A stretch of DNA of 64,000 bases from QYOJ01 sp043810345 (GTDB taxonomy: Bacteria; Bacteroidota; Bacteroidia; Bacteroidales; FEN-979): NCBI GenBank assembly GCA_043810345.1, contig JBDROF010000049.1:1-64000 (forward strand). The letters run 5' to 3'. A program made the translations under genes and the position numbers. A model generated the notes under the pieces. The model was not told the origin of the DNA. It made no database searches and saw nothing but the letters and a program-made list of their open reading frames with translations. This document shows positions 1 to 9,714 of the stretch, piece after piece; within the stretch, counting starts at the first letter, position 1; every line of letters starts with the position of its first letter.

Positions 1-1109
1 AGCACTCCGTGATAATCCATCGAGGCTTCCACTCCGCTTATCAGGGTGGCACGGACAGCGTCATCGCCGGCGCCCGTCATAAATTCACACTCAGCCTTGA
101 TGAAGAGGCACTCCACGTTGGATATGAATGGAACAGGTGAATTCTTAGAGGATACTGCGGGGCCAGGGGCGCTGGCGTCAGCGTTAGTCTCTCCGGGGCC
201 ATTTCCACTGTAGCCACCTGCTGCATCCGGGTATGCATATACCGTGATACGCGGATCCTGGCGGAGAAGCAACATATTAATGAAGTAAGAGTTCATTGAT
301 ATATCGCCACGTTCAGTCATGAACTGCCACAACGGATTTGCGTCGGCGTCAGCGGTGCCGAATACAAACCTCAGGTCTTCATCACTAGACGTGAACGCAT
401 TTGGAAGTGCTGCTAATGCATCGGCGTAAGCGGTCTGAGGCTGGATCTTCGACAGATGCAGGGCGTAGCGGGCTTTTAATGCATAAGCCGCTTTCACCCA
501 TAAGGCGAGATCTCCTCCGTACATCATATCTCCTTTCACAGCTTCATAATTCCCAACAATCTGAAGGTTGGCAATTGCATCGGTCAGCAGCTGCTGAATT
601 ATCCCGTAGATCTCCTGCTGTGTGTTGAAAGCGGGAGTAAGGTTGGCATCTCCCTGGAATGCTTCCGTATATGGGATATCATTCCAGAGGTCAGTACTGA
701 CCCCCAGCAAGTTAGCCATTAGAATCTGAGCAACGCCCAGGTAATGAGGATGGGAGCCGGTTGTTTTATCCATGATCAATTTCAGGTTCATCCCGGCTCC
801 TGCGTAATTGGTATTCCACAGATTATTCACATCGCCTTCTCTGAGGTTATAATCGGCAGTAGATTGCGACTGTCTGGCAATACCCTGCATGTATTGCAGC
901 CAGATACCGGTAACGCGGCAGACATCATTTCCTCCGATGGTGTTATATGCCATATCAGTTTGAATTACAGGCAATATGTTACCTAACGGAGCATCTATCG
1001 GGGCGTCAGGATTGATGTTGATATCGGTATCGATCCATTTCTTGCAAGCAGAAAAGACCAATGCCGTGATAACGAACACCCCTATTATTCTGATACTTAT
1101 TTTTTTCAT
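1..1109 (-). CDS. SusD/RagB family outer-membrane lipoprotein, 3' part beyond window
   Basis: The reading frame starts at the ATG at 1107-1109 and stays open to the left edge, giving about 369 visible residues without the C-terminus. The N-terminus is a lipoprotein signal (MKKISIRIIGVF... then lipobox FSAC with Cys about residue 22) followed by KKW and the helical SusD/RagB fold, with the usual text around GVSTDLWNDIPY and FIKAECEFM. SusD proteins are surface lipoproteins that cap a SusC barrel and bind the glycan or peptide being imported. The gene follows the SusC gene at 1155-4385 by 45 bp on the same strand, so the two form one cassette. It is of the SusD-like lipoprotein type related to the copy at 4679-6112. 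The substrate cannot be read from the sequence. Confidence 0.93.
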   Translation of the reverse strand, partial: MKKISIRIIGVFVITALVFSACKKWIDTDININPDAPIDAPLGNILPVIQTDMAYNTIGGNDVCRVTGIWLQYMQGIARQSQSTADYNLREGDVNNLWNTNYAGAGMNLKLIMDKTTGSHPHYLGVAQILMANLLGVSTDLWNDIPYTEAFQGDANLTPAFNTQQEIYGIIQQLLTDAIANLQIVGNYEAVKGDMMYGGDLALWVKAAYALKARYALHLSKIQPQTAYADALAALPNAFTSSDEDLRFVFGTADADANPLWQFMTERGDISMNSYFINMLLLRQDPRITVYAYPDAAGGYSGNGPGETNADASAPGPAVSSKNSPVPFISNVECLFIKAECEFMTGAGDDAVRATLISGVEASMDYHGV

Positions 1110-1154
1110 ACTTATATGTTTTTTGTTTGTTACATGATTTTCAAAAACACCTGG

Positions 1155-4100
1155 TTAGAATGCCACATTGAGACCAACTGTATAGCTCTTTGTGCCGGGC
1201 ATGTTGAAGTAGTCAATACCCTGGGCGTTTGAGTTACCAAGCAGGTTGGTCTCAGGATCGATACCTGTAAAGGGGGTACTTAACCAGAGGTTTGTTCCTG
1301 TGAAGTAAAGGTCGAGTCCCTTGATGAAGGTGTTCTTCACCAAACGGGTGAATGAATAGGAAAGGGTGACAGAACGCAGACGTACCCAGTTCGATTCCTC
1401 AATGTACGGAGAGGTTGGACCAGTAAATCCACTTCCATATCCTGATGTCCTCCACCACTGGTTTAGTTTCACAGCAGTAGTATTTGCAGCTCCTGCGGAT
1501 ACGATATTGCCATCGATATCCATGTGTCCGTAAACGCCTTCGAACGTATAATCGTCATCACGGGTAGCAGTACCTGCCGAGGTTCCGAAATAGTCCAGAG
1601 CGCCTCTTGTTCCGTTCCACATCATCCCGCCAACCTTGATATCAACCAGTAGGTAGAGTGAGAGGTCTTTCCAGCGTAAAGTTGAACCGATACCCATGGT
1701 CCATTTCGGGTCAACATTACCCAGCGGGATCATATCGCTACCCATGATCGGATATCCGTAATAGGGATTGTAATCCGGTGAGGTGGGATCGGGGCTTCCG
1801 GAATCTTCAATGATGAGATTTCCGCTGCCATCATACACCCAGTCATAACCGTAGATGCTGCGATATGGTTGGCCGGCAACGGCACGGATCTGCGGATCGG
1901 TGAATCCACCAAGGAAGAGGTTCTCCACACCGGGAGCCAGCTCGAGAACTTCGTTGTTCAGCTTGGCGAAGTTCAACATGATATCCCACTGCCAGTTCTT
2001 GCCTTTGATCGGCACCAGCTCAAGGGTTACCTCATGTCCGCGCGTTCTCATGGAGCCTGCATTCTGCCACATGTTCTGGTAACCGGTGGAGGCAGCGATG
2101 GGAACCAGCAGGATCAGGTCTTCCCCTAAGTTACTGAAGTAGGTATAGGAGATACCGATACGGTTCTGAACGAATTTCAGGTCGGCGCCAATTTCAAAGG
2201 TTTTGGTTTTTTCCGGTTTGAGATCAGGATTTCCCAGGATATCGCTCCAGGTATATCCAGGATAGCCCATAAACGGCCACGTAAGGATACCGGTCGTCCA
2301 GCCATCACCGATGCCTGGAGATGCAAAATACGTATTGGTAGCATAAGCCGGGGCATCTTTGGCCACGATGGCATAGGATGCCCGGATCTTACCATATGGC
2401 AGCACCTTGTTATCCTTCAGAAAAGGGAGTTCGGTAAAGATGAAACCACCACCCACAGAGGGATAGAAGAAGGAGTTTTTCCCTTGCTTCAATGTAGTTG
2501 TCCAGTCATTCCGTCCGGTCACACTTAAATAGAGCATATCCTTCCAGCTTAACGAGAGGTCTCCATAGAATGCAGCTCTTCTGATCTTGGTAGTAGCTTC
2601 CCGTGAAGAGAGTGAACTGGCGTTGTTCAGGTTGTAATATTCCGGAATAACCAGTCCGTACCCATCGGAGGCCTGTGAATAGTAATAAAGCTGAGACATG
2701 TTGTGTCCGAACAGGAATTTCAGGTCGAAATCGGTAAAAAGCTCTTTCTGAATGGTCATGATCAGGTCGGAGTTGAAGTCTTTGTTCAATTCCGAGGTCT
2801 CCTTGATCCAGCCTGACGGATAGGTCCGTGAATAGACAGCTATTTCATCATTCGCTTTCCGGTCCCACCAGTCGATACCGATGCGATAGGTAAAACTCAA
2901 CCATGATGTAGCATACCAGTCTGCCTGGGCGCTACCGATAAAGCGGTTCACCTGGTCGGTGTATTTATTCATGTTGGCTGTCCAGTAAGGGTTGTCGTAT
3001 CCACCACCAGCACGGTAGTTACGCTGAGATCCTTCAGGCTTGCCTGATGGGTCGTTGGCGCCAATGATATAGCCGGCATCATTGTTGAAAGTAGGAGGTG
3101 TTCTCAACAGTCCCAGCATTACCCCGGAGGTGTTGGAACCCTGCTGGATCCGGTCACCGGCCGAGATCATGTAGTTGGCATTTCCTGAAATTTTAAACTT
3201 GTCTGTCAGCTTGGTTTCAGCGCTCAACTTGAAGGTATTCCGGCGGAATTTGTTATTCGGAACAATCCCTGTCGACTGGTTGTCGGAGAAGCTGAAGTAG
3301 AAGTTGGCCACTTCACTGCCCCCTACAAGAGAGATGGAATTGTTGGTGGTGATACCCGTCTGGAAGAAATCATAATGGTCATAGGTGTTGACCGACTGAC
3401 CATTCGCCGTTGGGTCGTTTTTCCCAACAATCTGGCCATCCGGATTAAAAGTTCTCCACTTGTAGGTTGGGTCTACGTAGTAAGAGCAGGTATCAATCCG
3501 GGGTCCCCAGGTGAAAGAATTGCCGCCGACCCATTGACCACCCCAACCCTGTGCATATTGATCCTGAAGCTCTATAACCTGGCTGATCTTATCAAATGTG
3601 ACAGAGGTGTTGAAATTCACCGAGATTTTCCTACCGGTTGTGGCTTTTCCTTTTTTGGTGGTGATGATGATGGCACCGGAGGCGGCCCGTAATCCATAGA
3701 GAGCCGTTGCGGCGCCACCCTTCAACACGTTGATGGAGGCAATGTCATCGGGGTTGATATCGATGGCACGGTTAGAGGTAGCTACTCCGTCAACACCATA
3801 CTGTCCGCCGCTGTTGTTGATGGGTACCCCATCGACGACAAAAAGCGGCTGGTTGTTCTGCGTCAGTGACTGAACCCCACGAATAGTGATGTAGGATGAA
3901 GCACCGGCAGCACCGGATGAACTTGTAATCTGCACGTCGGAAACCTTCCCCTGCAGGGCATTGATAAAGTCAACACGACCTGATTTGGCAATGTCGTCTC
4001 CGCTAACTTCCTGCACGGAATAGCTGAGTGCTTTCGTTTCACGGGGTATACCGATGGCAGTAACCACGACTTCATCCATGTTCAGGACATCCGACTCCAT

Positions 4101-4385
4101 CGCAAGGTTGATGGTATTGGATTCACCCAGGGTGATCTCCTGGGTTTTCATCCCAACATAGGAGAAGATGAGCGTGTTGTACTTCGTTGGAAGAGTCAAC
4201 GTATACTTCCCGTCCAAGTCAGTCGTGGTACCGATCGTTGTACCTTTCACCAGAACGGTCACACCCGGTATCGAGCTACCGTCATCCGAAGAGGTAACCG
4301 TACCGGTTATGATTCGTGTCTGCGCAAGAACTCCTTGCAATCCTACAAATAAAAGCAGGGCAAGGATCATCGTAAATTTTCTCAT
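1155..4385 (-). CDS. SusC/RagA family TonB-linked outer membrane protein
   Basis: This 1076-residue protein is a TonB-dependent transporter that pairs with the downstream SusD lipoprotein and imports oligomers across the outer membrane. It has a signal peptide ending at LAQ (residue 22), a carboxypeptidase-regulatory-like domain (about 25-110), the TonB-box-like MDEVVVTAIG, a plug domain (about 130-240, with LFVVDGVPINN and SINVLKGGAATALYG) and a long beta-barrel ending in an aromatic-rich strand (TVGLNVAF). Length and order are typical of the family. The first 120 or so residues are nearly identical to the second SusC copy at 6124-9492, while the barrel differs strongly. This suggests duplication with divergence of the substrate-binding part. 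No STN domain precedes the regulatory domain, so direct anti-sigma signalling is not expected. Confidence 0.97.
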   Translation of the reverse strand: MRKFTMILALLLFVGLQGVLAQTRIITGTVTSSDDGSSIPGVTVLVKGTTIGTTTDLDGKYTLTLPTKYNTLIFSYVGMKTQEITLGESNTINLAMESDVLNMDEVVVTAIGIPRETKALSYSVQEVSGDDIAKSGRVDFINALQGKVSDVQITSSSGAAGASSYITIRGVQSLTQNNQPLFVVDGVPINNSGGQYGVDGVATSNRAIDINPDDIASINVLKGGAATALYGLRAASGAIIITTKKGKATTGRKISVNFNTSVTFDKISQVIELQDQYAQGWGGQWVGGNSFTWGPRIDTCSYYVDPTYKWRTFNPDGQIVGKNDPTANGQSVNTYDHYDFFQTGITTNNSISLVGGSEVANFYFSFSDNQSTGIVPNNKFRRNTFKLSAETKLTDKFKISGNANYMISAGDRIQQGSNTSGVMLGLLRTPPTFNNDAGYIIGANDPSGKPEGSQRNYRAGGGYDNPYWTANMNKYTDQVNRFIGSAQADWYATSWLSFTYRIGIDWWDRKANDEIAVYSRTYPSGWIKETSELNKDFNSDLIMTIQKELFTDFDLKFLFGHNMSQLYYYSQASDGYGLVIPEYYNLNNASSLSSREATTKIRRAAFYGDLSLSWKDMLYLSVTGRNDWTTTLKQGKNSFFYPSVGGGFIFTELPFLKDNKVLPYGKIRASYAIVAKDAPAYATNTYFASPGIGDGWTTGILTWPFMGYPGYTWSDILGNPDLKPEKTKTFEIGADLKFVQNRIGISYTYFSNLGEDLILLVPIAASTGYQNMWQNAGSMRTRGHEVTLELVPIKGKNWQWDIMLNFAKLNNEVLELAPGVENLFLGGFTDPQIRAVAGQPYRSIYGYDWVYDGSGNLIIEDSGSPDPTSPDYNPYYGYPIMGSDMIPLGNVDPKWTMGIGSTLRWKDLSLYLLVDIKVGGMMWNGTRGALDYFGTSAGTATRDDDYTFEGVYGHMDIDGNIVSAGAANTTAVKLNQWWRTSGYGSGFTGPTSPYIEESNWVRLRSVTLSYSFTRLVKNTFIKGLDLYFTGTNLWLSTPFTGIDPETNLLGNSNAQGIDYFNMPGTKSYTVGLNVAF

Positions 4386-4550
4386 AACTGTTGATTTTAG
4401 TTAGTAAACGGTTTAATAATCAGCGAATTGAAAAAATATAAAATATTGTAAGGTTCCTGACCAAACCTAACAACATGGAGATATGTTGAGTTTGCTTTCT
4501 CTGGTAATAGCAGAATCCTATGCAATGTTAGTAATTAAATCGCTTGAAAA
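4386..4550 (-). promoter_or_regulatory. Conserved leader of susC copy 1 with inverted repeat
   Basis: The roughly 165 bp before the susC start match the region before the other susC gene (9493-9650) in several blocks. These are the 20 or so bases next to the ATG, a GTTTAATA...CAGCGAATTGAAAA block, and an ATTAAATCG.TTGAAAA block farther out. Between them lies an inverted repeat, TTGTAAGGTT (4446-4455) against AACCTAACAA (4464-4473), 9 of 10 positions pairing with an 8-nt loop. No perfect TAnnTTTG box was seen. The shared block could hold the promoter plus an operator or leader hairpin common to both cassettes. Confidence 0.55.
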
Positions 4551-4629
4551 AAAAAAGAGTAACAAAAATAACAAAAATTTCACCTGAATCTCGAGGAAAT
4601 AGAGGTGCAAGTTAAGTTACCCGGGGCAT

Positions 4630-4656
4630 AAAAAAAGGCTGCCATCCGGCAGCCTT
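4630..4656 (-). terminator. Rho-independent terminator after susD copy 2
   Basis: A perfect stem GGCTGCC / GGCAGCC with an ATCC loop (4637-4654, extendable by two A-T pairs to 4635-4656) is followed in the minus direction by a run of seven T. It lies about 25 bp downstream of the SusD stop at 4679 and separates the two SusC/SusD cassettes into two transcription units. Confidence 0.88.
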
Positions 4657-4678
4657 CTTTTCTTGATGAAGAATAAAC

Positions 4679-6112
4679 CTAGTTTTTATCCCAGAACAGT
4701 TTTGTCCCCACATCATCTCCACCGATAGCATCTGCTGCAGCTTGACGGTTTGCACCATTTAAGGTTTGTTCCGCAATGGGATAGGTCAAACGCACCGGAA
4801 GTACACTCACGGCATCAGGAGGAGTAAGAAGAACGGGAAAGTCTAACATCCGGTAGACAGTCCAGCCCTCAAATCCGCGATTAAAGAGCGCGATCCATTT
4901 TTGCATTCCGATTTTTTCCTGCCAGGTACCTGTAGCGGTTGAATAGGCAACTTTAGGATCAGCCAGGTAAGCGGCAATCTCATCTGCAGTACCCCCCCAG
5001 AACTCAATGGAAGCTGTAATGGCATGATTATAATGCTCTTCAGCAGTCCCACCAACGGCGAAACCTCTCTCAGCTCCTTCTGCCAATAAGAATTCAACCT
5101 CGGCCAGATCAAAAAAGTCCATCGGGAAAGTAGCCTCTGTGATTGGATCAGCAACATGCGAATATAGAGTGTAATCGTTCTGCACACCATAAATTCCTCC
5201 GATATACGCTGGAGGATCGCCAACCGTGGTAAAAAACCCTGGTCTTCTGGGATCATTTAAATCGTTCAGCACATCCACAAACGTGTTGGCAGCCACAAAA
5301 TCCTTTCTGCCGCTGAGAACCAGATTCTCATTAATGGGGTTAGTATTGGGCTGAGAACTCATATAAGTGAGCAATGCGTTATCTGCATTGGACATGATAA
5401 CGTTCGGAACTGCCTCAGCAACCGTAGTGGAGGCCAGTGCGTTATCGACATCAGCCAGCAGCATGCCCATCCTTAATTTCAGGGAGTTGGCAAATTTGAA
5501 CCACATCGCTACATTGCCGTGATTCATATTATCTGCACCGCCAAAACTACCTTGTGCCTGATCCATATCGGAGATTGCTTTATTAAGCCTGGCAATCAGA
5601 TCCTTGTAGATGGTAAGGCCGTCATCATATTTAGGCAACACAATATCCGGGTTTAAAGCTTCGTCATAGGGAACATTCCCAAACGTTTCAACCAGCACAC
5701 TATATGCATAAACAGAAACGACCTCAACAATAGCAAGTTTATTTGTTAAGACAGAGGGAGCATCGCCCGGAAGGGTCCCTGTTTCCGCAAGCACTTTTGC
5801 AGATTCCTTCAAATTCATCAGCACATCTCTGTAGAGAGCATTCCAGAAATTATCAGGAATTCTCCGGTCGGCGAGTTCATAGTTGGCTTCATCCGTATAG
5901 GTACATTCAGTCCATTGCTGAACATACATACGGAAATTGTTTTGGTTCACATTGGGTGTAACCATGATGTTGGAAAGAGACAACTGGGCTCCTGTAAATA
6001 ATGATTCTCCGGGAACGGTCGTTGGATCTTTGATGTTCTCATTTAAATCCTCGAGTTTCTTACAGGACGAAACCAGCAGGAGGATCAATAGAATTGCTAA
6101 TATATTTTTCAT
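4679..6112 (-). CDS. SusD/RagB family outer-membrane lipoprotein
   Basis: The 477-residue lipoprotein begins MKNILAILLILLLVSSC, a clear lipoprotein signal with the acylated Cys at residue 17, and continues KKLEDLNENIKDPT, the usual start of SusD-like proteins. TPR-like helices are visible (for example WFKFANSLKLRMGMLLADVD and AEVEFLLAEGAERGF), and the C-terminal half has the EKIGMQKWIALFNRGFEGWTVYRMLDFP type motif found in this family. It is expected on the cell surface as the lid of the SusC barrel encoded just upstream (11 bp gap). A terminator follows. The ligand is unknown; no glycoside hydrolase lies in the cassette, so a peptide or imported oligomer is as likely as a polysaccharide. Confidence 0.95.
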   Translation of the reverse strand: MKNILAILLILLLVSSCKKLEDLNENIKDPTTVPGESLFTGAQLSLSNIMVTPNVNQNNFRMYVQQWTECTYTDEANYELADRRIPDNFWNALYRDVLMNLKESAKVLAETGTLPGDAPSVLTNKLAIVEVVSVYAYSVLVETFGNVPYDEALNPDIVLPKYDDGLTIYKDLIARLNKAISDMDQAQGSFGGADNMNHGNVAMWFKFANSLKLRMGMLLADVDNALASTTVAEAVPNVIMSNADNALLTYMSSQPNTNPINENLVLSGRKDFVAANTFVDVLNDLNDPRRPGFFTTVGDPPAYIGGIYGVQNDYTLYSHVADPITEATFPMDFFDLAEVEFLLAEGAERGFAVGGTAEEHYNHAITASIEFWGGTADEIAAYLADPKVAYSTATGTWQEKIGMQKWIALFNRGFEGWTVYRMLDFPVLLTPPDAVSVLPVRLTYPIAEQTLNGANRQAAADAIGGDDVGTKLFWDKN

Positions 6113-6123
6113 ATCTTTTTATA

Positions 6124-9100
6124 TTAGAAGGTGAATTTTAAGTTCAGACTAAAATCACGTGTGGATGGCAATGGCCCTGTTGAATATCCTTGCAGGTTTC
6201 CTGCACCCAGTCCTGATTCAGGATCGGCATGAGGGAAGTTCTTAAAGATGATCCAAACGTTTGAGGCCACAGCTGTAACGGTTATGCCCGTAATGAACGT
6301 TTTTTGCAAGACCTTGGGAGGAATGGTATAAGATAAAGAGATATTCCGCAATTTGACATAACTTGCGTCATACACAAAGGCTGCATTTGGAAGCCCTCTT
6401 CTATACCCGAAAGCGCCATAATTGGAAGCGGCTATCCTGGTTTTATTGACTGAACCATCCGGGTTAACACCTTCATTGATAAATCCACCGCTGTTTGAAG
6501 CATATCCCTTGCTATGATCGGCCGGATCCACCCAAACAATGGGATCTCTGACCGGATTACCGAGGTCGTTCTGGAAGGAAGTCTCTGCAGGTAAACCGGT
6601 TGCCGATCCATAATACATGTCAAGCGAAAAGATGTCTCCACCTTTTTGAAAATCGATCAAAAAGCCAAATGCCCAGTTCTTATAGGACAGGGTATTTAAT
6701 AAACCACCTTGCCAATCGGGGTTTACGTTTCCGATCACATAATCAGACGTAGCTGTAGGCAGATATTGCCCGTTTGCTGGATTGATTAATTTTTCTCCGG
6801 ACGTAGCATGATAAGTGTAATCTGTTCCGTAGATCACACCATACGGTTGTCCAACCATTGCATTGATGGTAACTCCTCCCTGGAATCTTCCTAACTGCAG
6901 GTTATCAACACCTTCCAGTAGGCTAACCACTTCATTGTAGTTCTTGGCCCAGTTCAACGCGACATCCCATTTGAAGTTTTTACTTTTCAACGGTGTTGCA
7001 CGGAGGACAAGTTCGATTCCTTTATTTTGAATTTCACCCGCATTGATTATTTTAATGTTATAACCGGTGCTGGTGGAGACCGGAAGCGGCAGAATTTGAT
7101 TGATGGTATTGGTTTTATATAGCGCCAGATCAAAACCAAGCCTTCTGCCTAGAAAATACATTTCAAGTCCACCCTCTATACTTTTGGTGTTTTCCGGTTT
7201 CAGATCAGGGTTTTTCTGTGTAGTCGGAACCGCGGTGGTCAAACTGTTAAATGGCGATAATACAAGGTAATTATCCACAAGCTGATCAAACCCCGGGCTA
7301 TTCCCAACCATGGCATAATTTACCCTGATTTTTCCAAAGGAGAGCCATTTTGCATTTGGTATAACTTGAGAAAAGATGAAACTTGCGGCAACTGACGGAT
7401 AATAGTACGAATTATTGTCAGCAGGCAACGTCGAAGATTGGTCTCGTCTGATCGTACCATCCAGATAGAGGTAGTTTTTAAATCCTAACGAAGCACTTGC
7501 ATAAATTCCGTTAACCCTCACTGTTGAAGCAAGTTCCTTTGGAAGGGGCAGAGGACCGGCACTGTTTTGTAATGAATAGAGCTCAGGAACGGCCAACCCC
7601 CCACTGGTTGATGAAATCAAACGGTCATACTTTGTCTGCCTGATGTTCATCCCCAATAGCGCTTTCAGGTTAAAGGAGTTCGATAAGTTTTTATTAAAAT
7701 TAGCCATCAGATCATAATTGTACTCACTGAAGCTGATATCCCTTCTCATGTAGCCAGATTCCTGAGAGCTTCTGCCTATACTGCCATCAGGTCCGGTGCC
7801 AATGCCAAACGAACTGGGCACACTACCCACTGCTCTTCTTTCTTCCTGAAGTTCTGAGTATGTGTCAACCGAAAACCGGCCAAAAATGTTCAGCCATTCA
7901 GCGATTTTATAGGTGACAGCCATATTGCCGATAAAACGATTTCTTTTGTCGGTTTCATAGTTTTGATACCGGGTCCAATAGGGGTTATCCCAGTAAATCG
8001 GAACCGCATTGGAGGGGTCGGCATAATTCCAGGTCACATTCCGTGTGGTAAGGTCGTACATATCCTTCTGCTGTTGAATATCCACGTTGGTTTGCCACCA
8101 TTGACGCATAGATCCCATGATGTTATCAGTATACCCTGTTGAATTACGCCCTTTCGCCGAGAGAATAGAATAGTTCCCGAATCCTGAAACTGTTAACCTG
8201 TCGGTTACGTCCCAGCTTCCACTCAGCATCACATTGTTTTTATCCAGCTTGCTGTTAGGCAGCAATCCATTTTGTGTAAAGTTTGTATAGGATAATCTGT
8301 AATTACCGCTTTTGAAGGTATTCTCAATGGAAAGCGTATTGGTAAACGTTAACGGTTTTTCAAAAAAGGTGATGGGGTCGTGTTCAGCCACTTTCCATGG
8401 AGTGGCTTTGAGGTAATTCGGAGATTCAGGGTCGACAGCGTCCCATTGATACACCATTATGTTAGGATCAAATGGGGCGCCATAAGAGGCATCTTCAGAG
8501 GTCACCACCCATTGCGTTTCTATACTGGCTGGATCTGTTGGATCCACTGTGATCGTTCCATCGGGATTGATATATCGCATATACCAATAGCCTCCCGGCC
8601 CATCATAGTACGTTCCATAACCTGCGCCGTAATCTTGTTGATACTCAATAAATGTTTTTTTATCAACAAAACCAATAGATGCACTGGTATTGAAGGTAAC
8701 ACCCACACCTTTTCTTACGCCAACTCCCAACGCCCTTTTTCCTTTCTTTGTGGTGATCATGATCACGCCGTTGGCAGCCCTGGAACCGTACAATGCAGTG
8801 GCAGCAGCTCCTTTCAATACGTTAATGGACTCGATGTCTTCCGGATTAATATCCGAAGCGGCATTGCCAAAGTCGTAGTTGCCCCCACCGGCCTGTTCCT
8901 GAGCACGTGAGTTCGTAACGTCATTATTTACAGGAACACCATCGATAATAAACAGGGCCTGGTTGTTGCCTGTTAACGATTTGCTACCCCTTAACAGGAC
9001 ATTGGTAGAACCACCCATATTCGTGTTTGTTGTAATGAGAAGCCCCGCGACTTGTCCTGACAGGGAATTCACAAAATTATCTGTTTTGACTAAGTTAATC

Positions 9101-9492
9101 TCGTCACTTGATACTTCCTGTGTTGCGTATCCAAGGGACTTTTTTTCACGGGGAATACCAAGAGCGGTGACCACCACTTCATCCATAAACAGGACATCCG
9201 TCTCCATCGTAATGTTGACGGTATTGGATTCACCCAGGGTAACTTCCAGTGGCTTCATCCCGACATAGGAGAAAACGATCACGTTGTACTTTGTCGGAAC
9301 CGAAAGGGAGTATTTCCCATCCAAATCCGTTGAGGTACCCAAGGTGGTCCCTTTCACCACCACAGTCACCCCCGGGATTGGTTGTCCATCATCCGAAGAT
9401 GTGACCACCCCGGATATGTCTCGGGTCTGCGCAAGAACTCCTTGCAAACCTACAAAGAATAGCAGGGCAAGGATCATTGTAAATTTTCTCAT
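6124..9492 (-). CDS. SusC/RagA family TonB-linked outer membrane protein
   Basis: A 1122-residue TonB-dependent transporter and partner of the SusD at 4679-6112. Signal peptide to LAQ (22), carboxypeptidase-regulatory-like domain (about 25-110), MDEVVVTALGIPRE linker, plug (about 130-250, LFIIDGVPVNND and SINVLKGAAATALYGSRAANG), then the barrel, ending SLNLKFTF. The start codon is fixed by the signal peptide and by identity with the other copy, which also begins MRKFTMILALL. The N-terminal module (residues 1-130) is close to that of the first copy, but the barrels are only distantly alike. It leads a two-gene operon closed by the terminator at 4630-4656. Confidence 0.97.
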   Translation of the reverse strand: MRKFTMILALLFFVGLQGVLAQTRDISGVVTSSDDGQPIPGVTVVVKGTTLGTSTDLDGKYSLSVPTKYNVIVFSYVGMKPLEVTLGESNTVNITMETDVLFMDEVVVTALGIPREKKSLGYATQEVSSDEINLVKTDNFVNSLSGQVAGLLITTNTNMGGSTNVLLRGSKSLTGNNQALFIIDGVPVNNDVTNSRAQEQAGGGNYDFGNAASDINPEDIESINVLKGAAATALYGSRAANGVIMITTKKGKRALGVGVRKGVGVTFNTSASIGFVDKKTFIEYQQDYGAGYGTYYDGPGGYWYMRYINPDGTITVDPTDPASIETQWVVTSEDASYGAPFDPNIMVYQWDAVDPESPNYLKATPWKVAEHDPITFFEKPLTFTNTLSIENTFKSGNYRLSYTNFTQNGLLPNSKLDKNNVMLSGSWDVTDRLTVSGFGNYSILSAKGRNSTGYTDNIMGSMRQWWQTNVDIQQQKDMYDLTTRNVTWNYADPSNAVPIYWDNPYWTRYQNYETDKRNRFIGNMAVTYKIAEWLNIFGRFSVDTYSELQEERRAVGSVPSSFGIGTGPDGSIGRSSQESGYMRRDISFSEYNYDLMANFNKNLSNSFNLKALLGMNIRQTKYDRLISSTSGGLAVPELYSLQNSAGPLPLPKELASTVRVNGIYASASLGFKNYLYLDGTIRRDQSSTLPADNNSYYYPSVAASFIFSQVIPNAKWLSFGKIRVNYAMVGNSPGFDQLVDNYLVLSPFNSLTTAVPTTQKNPDLKPENTKSIEGGLEMYFLGRRLGFDLALYKTNTINQILPLPVSTSTGYNIKIINAGEIQNKGIELVLRATPLKSKNFKWDVALNWAKNYNEVVSLLEGVDNLQLGRFQGGVTINAMVGQPYGVIYGTDYTYHATSGEKLINPANGQYLPTATSDYVIGNVNPDWQGGLLNTLSYKNWAFGFLIDFQKGGDIFSLDMYYGSATGLPAETSFQNDLGNPVRDPIVWVDPADHSKGYASNSGGFINEGVNPDGSVNKTRIAASNYGAFGYRRGLPNAAFVYDASYVKLRNISLSYTIPPKVLQKTFITGITVTAVASNVWIIFKNFPHADPESGLGAGNLQGYSTGPLPSTRDFSLNLKFTF

Positions 9493-9660
9493 AACTGTTG
9501 ATTTTGGTTTGTAAACGGTTTAATATCAGCGAATTGAAAAAACACAAACAATGTTAGGGGACTGGCCTAACAAAAGAATATGAAAAACGTCGAGTTTAAT
9601 TTTCCCGTTTTAGTATGAATCAAATGCAATATTAATAATTAAATCGGTTGAAAAGCAAGT
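9493..9660 (-). promoter_or_regulatory. Conserved leader of susC copy 2 with inverted repeat
   Basis: This region repeats the conserved blocks seen at 4386-4550, including the bases next to the ATG and the GTTTAATA..CAGCGAATTGAAAA block. It holds a perfect inverted repeat TGTTAGG (9552-9558) / CCTAACA (9566-9572) with a 7-nt loop, at the same distance from the start as the imperfect copy upstream of the other susC. The loop sequence differs while the arms are kept, which suggests the symmetry itself matters (operator or RNA hairpin). No transcription start can be fixed from sequence alone. Confidence 0.55.
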
Positions 9661-9714
9661 TTTTTTTTTAAAAAAATTAATTTTCTGACGATGATTATTC
9701 TATTAACAACTAAC

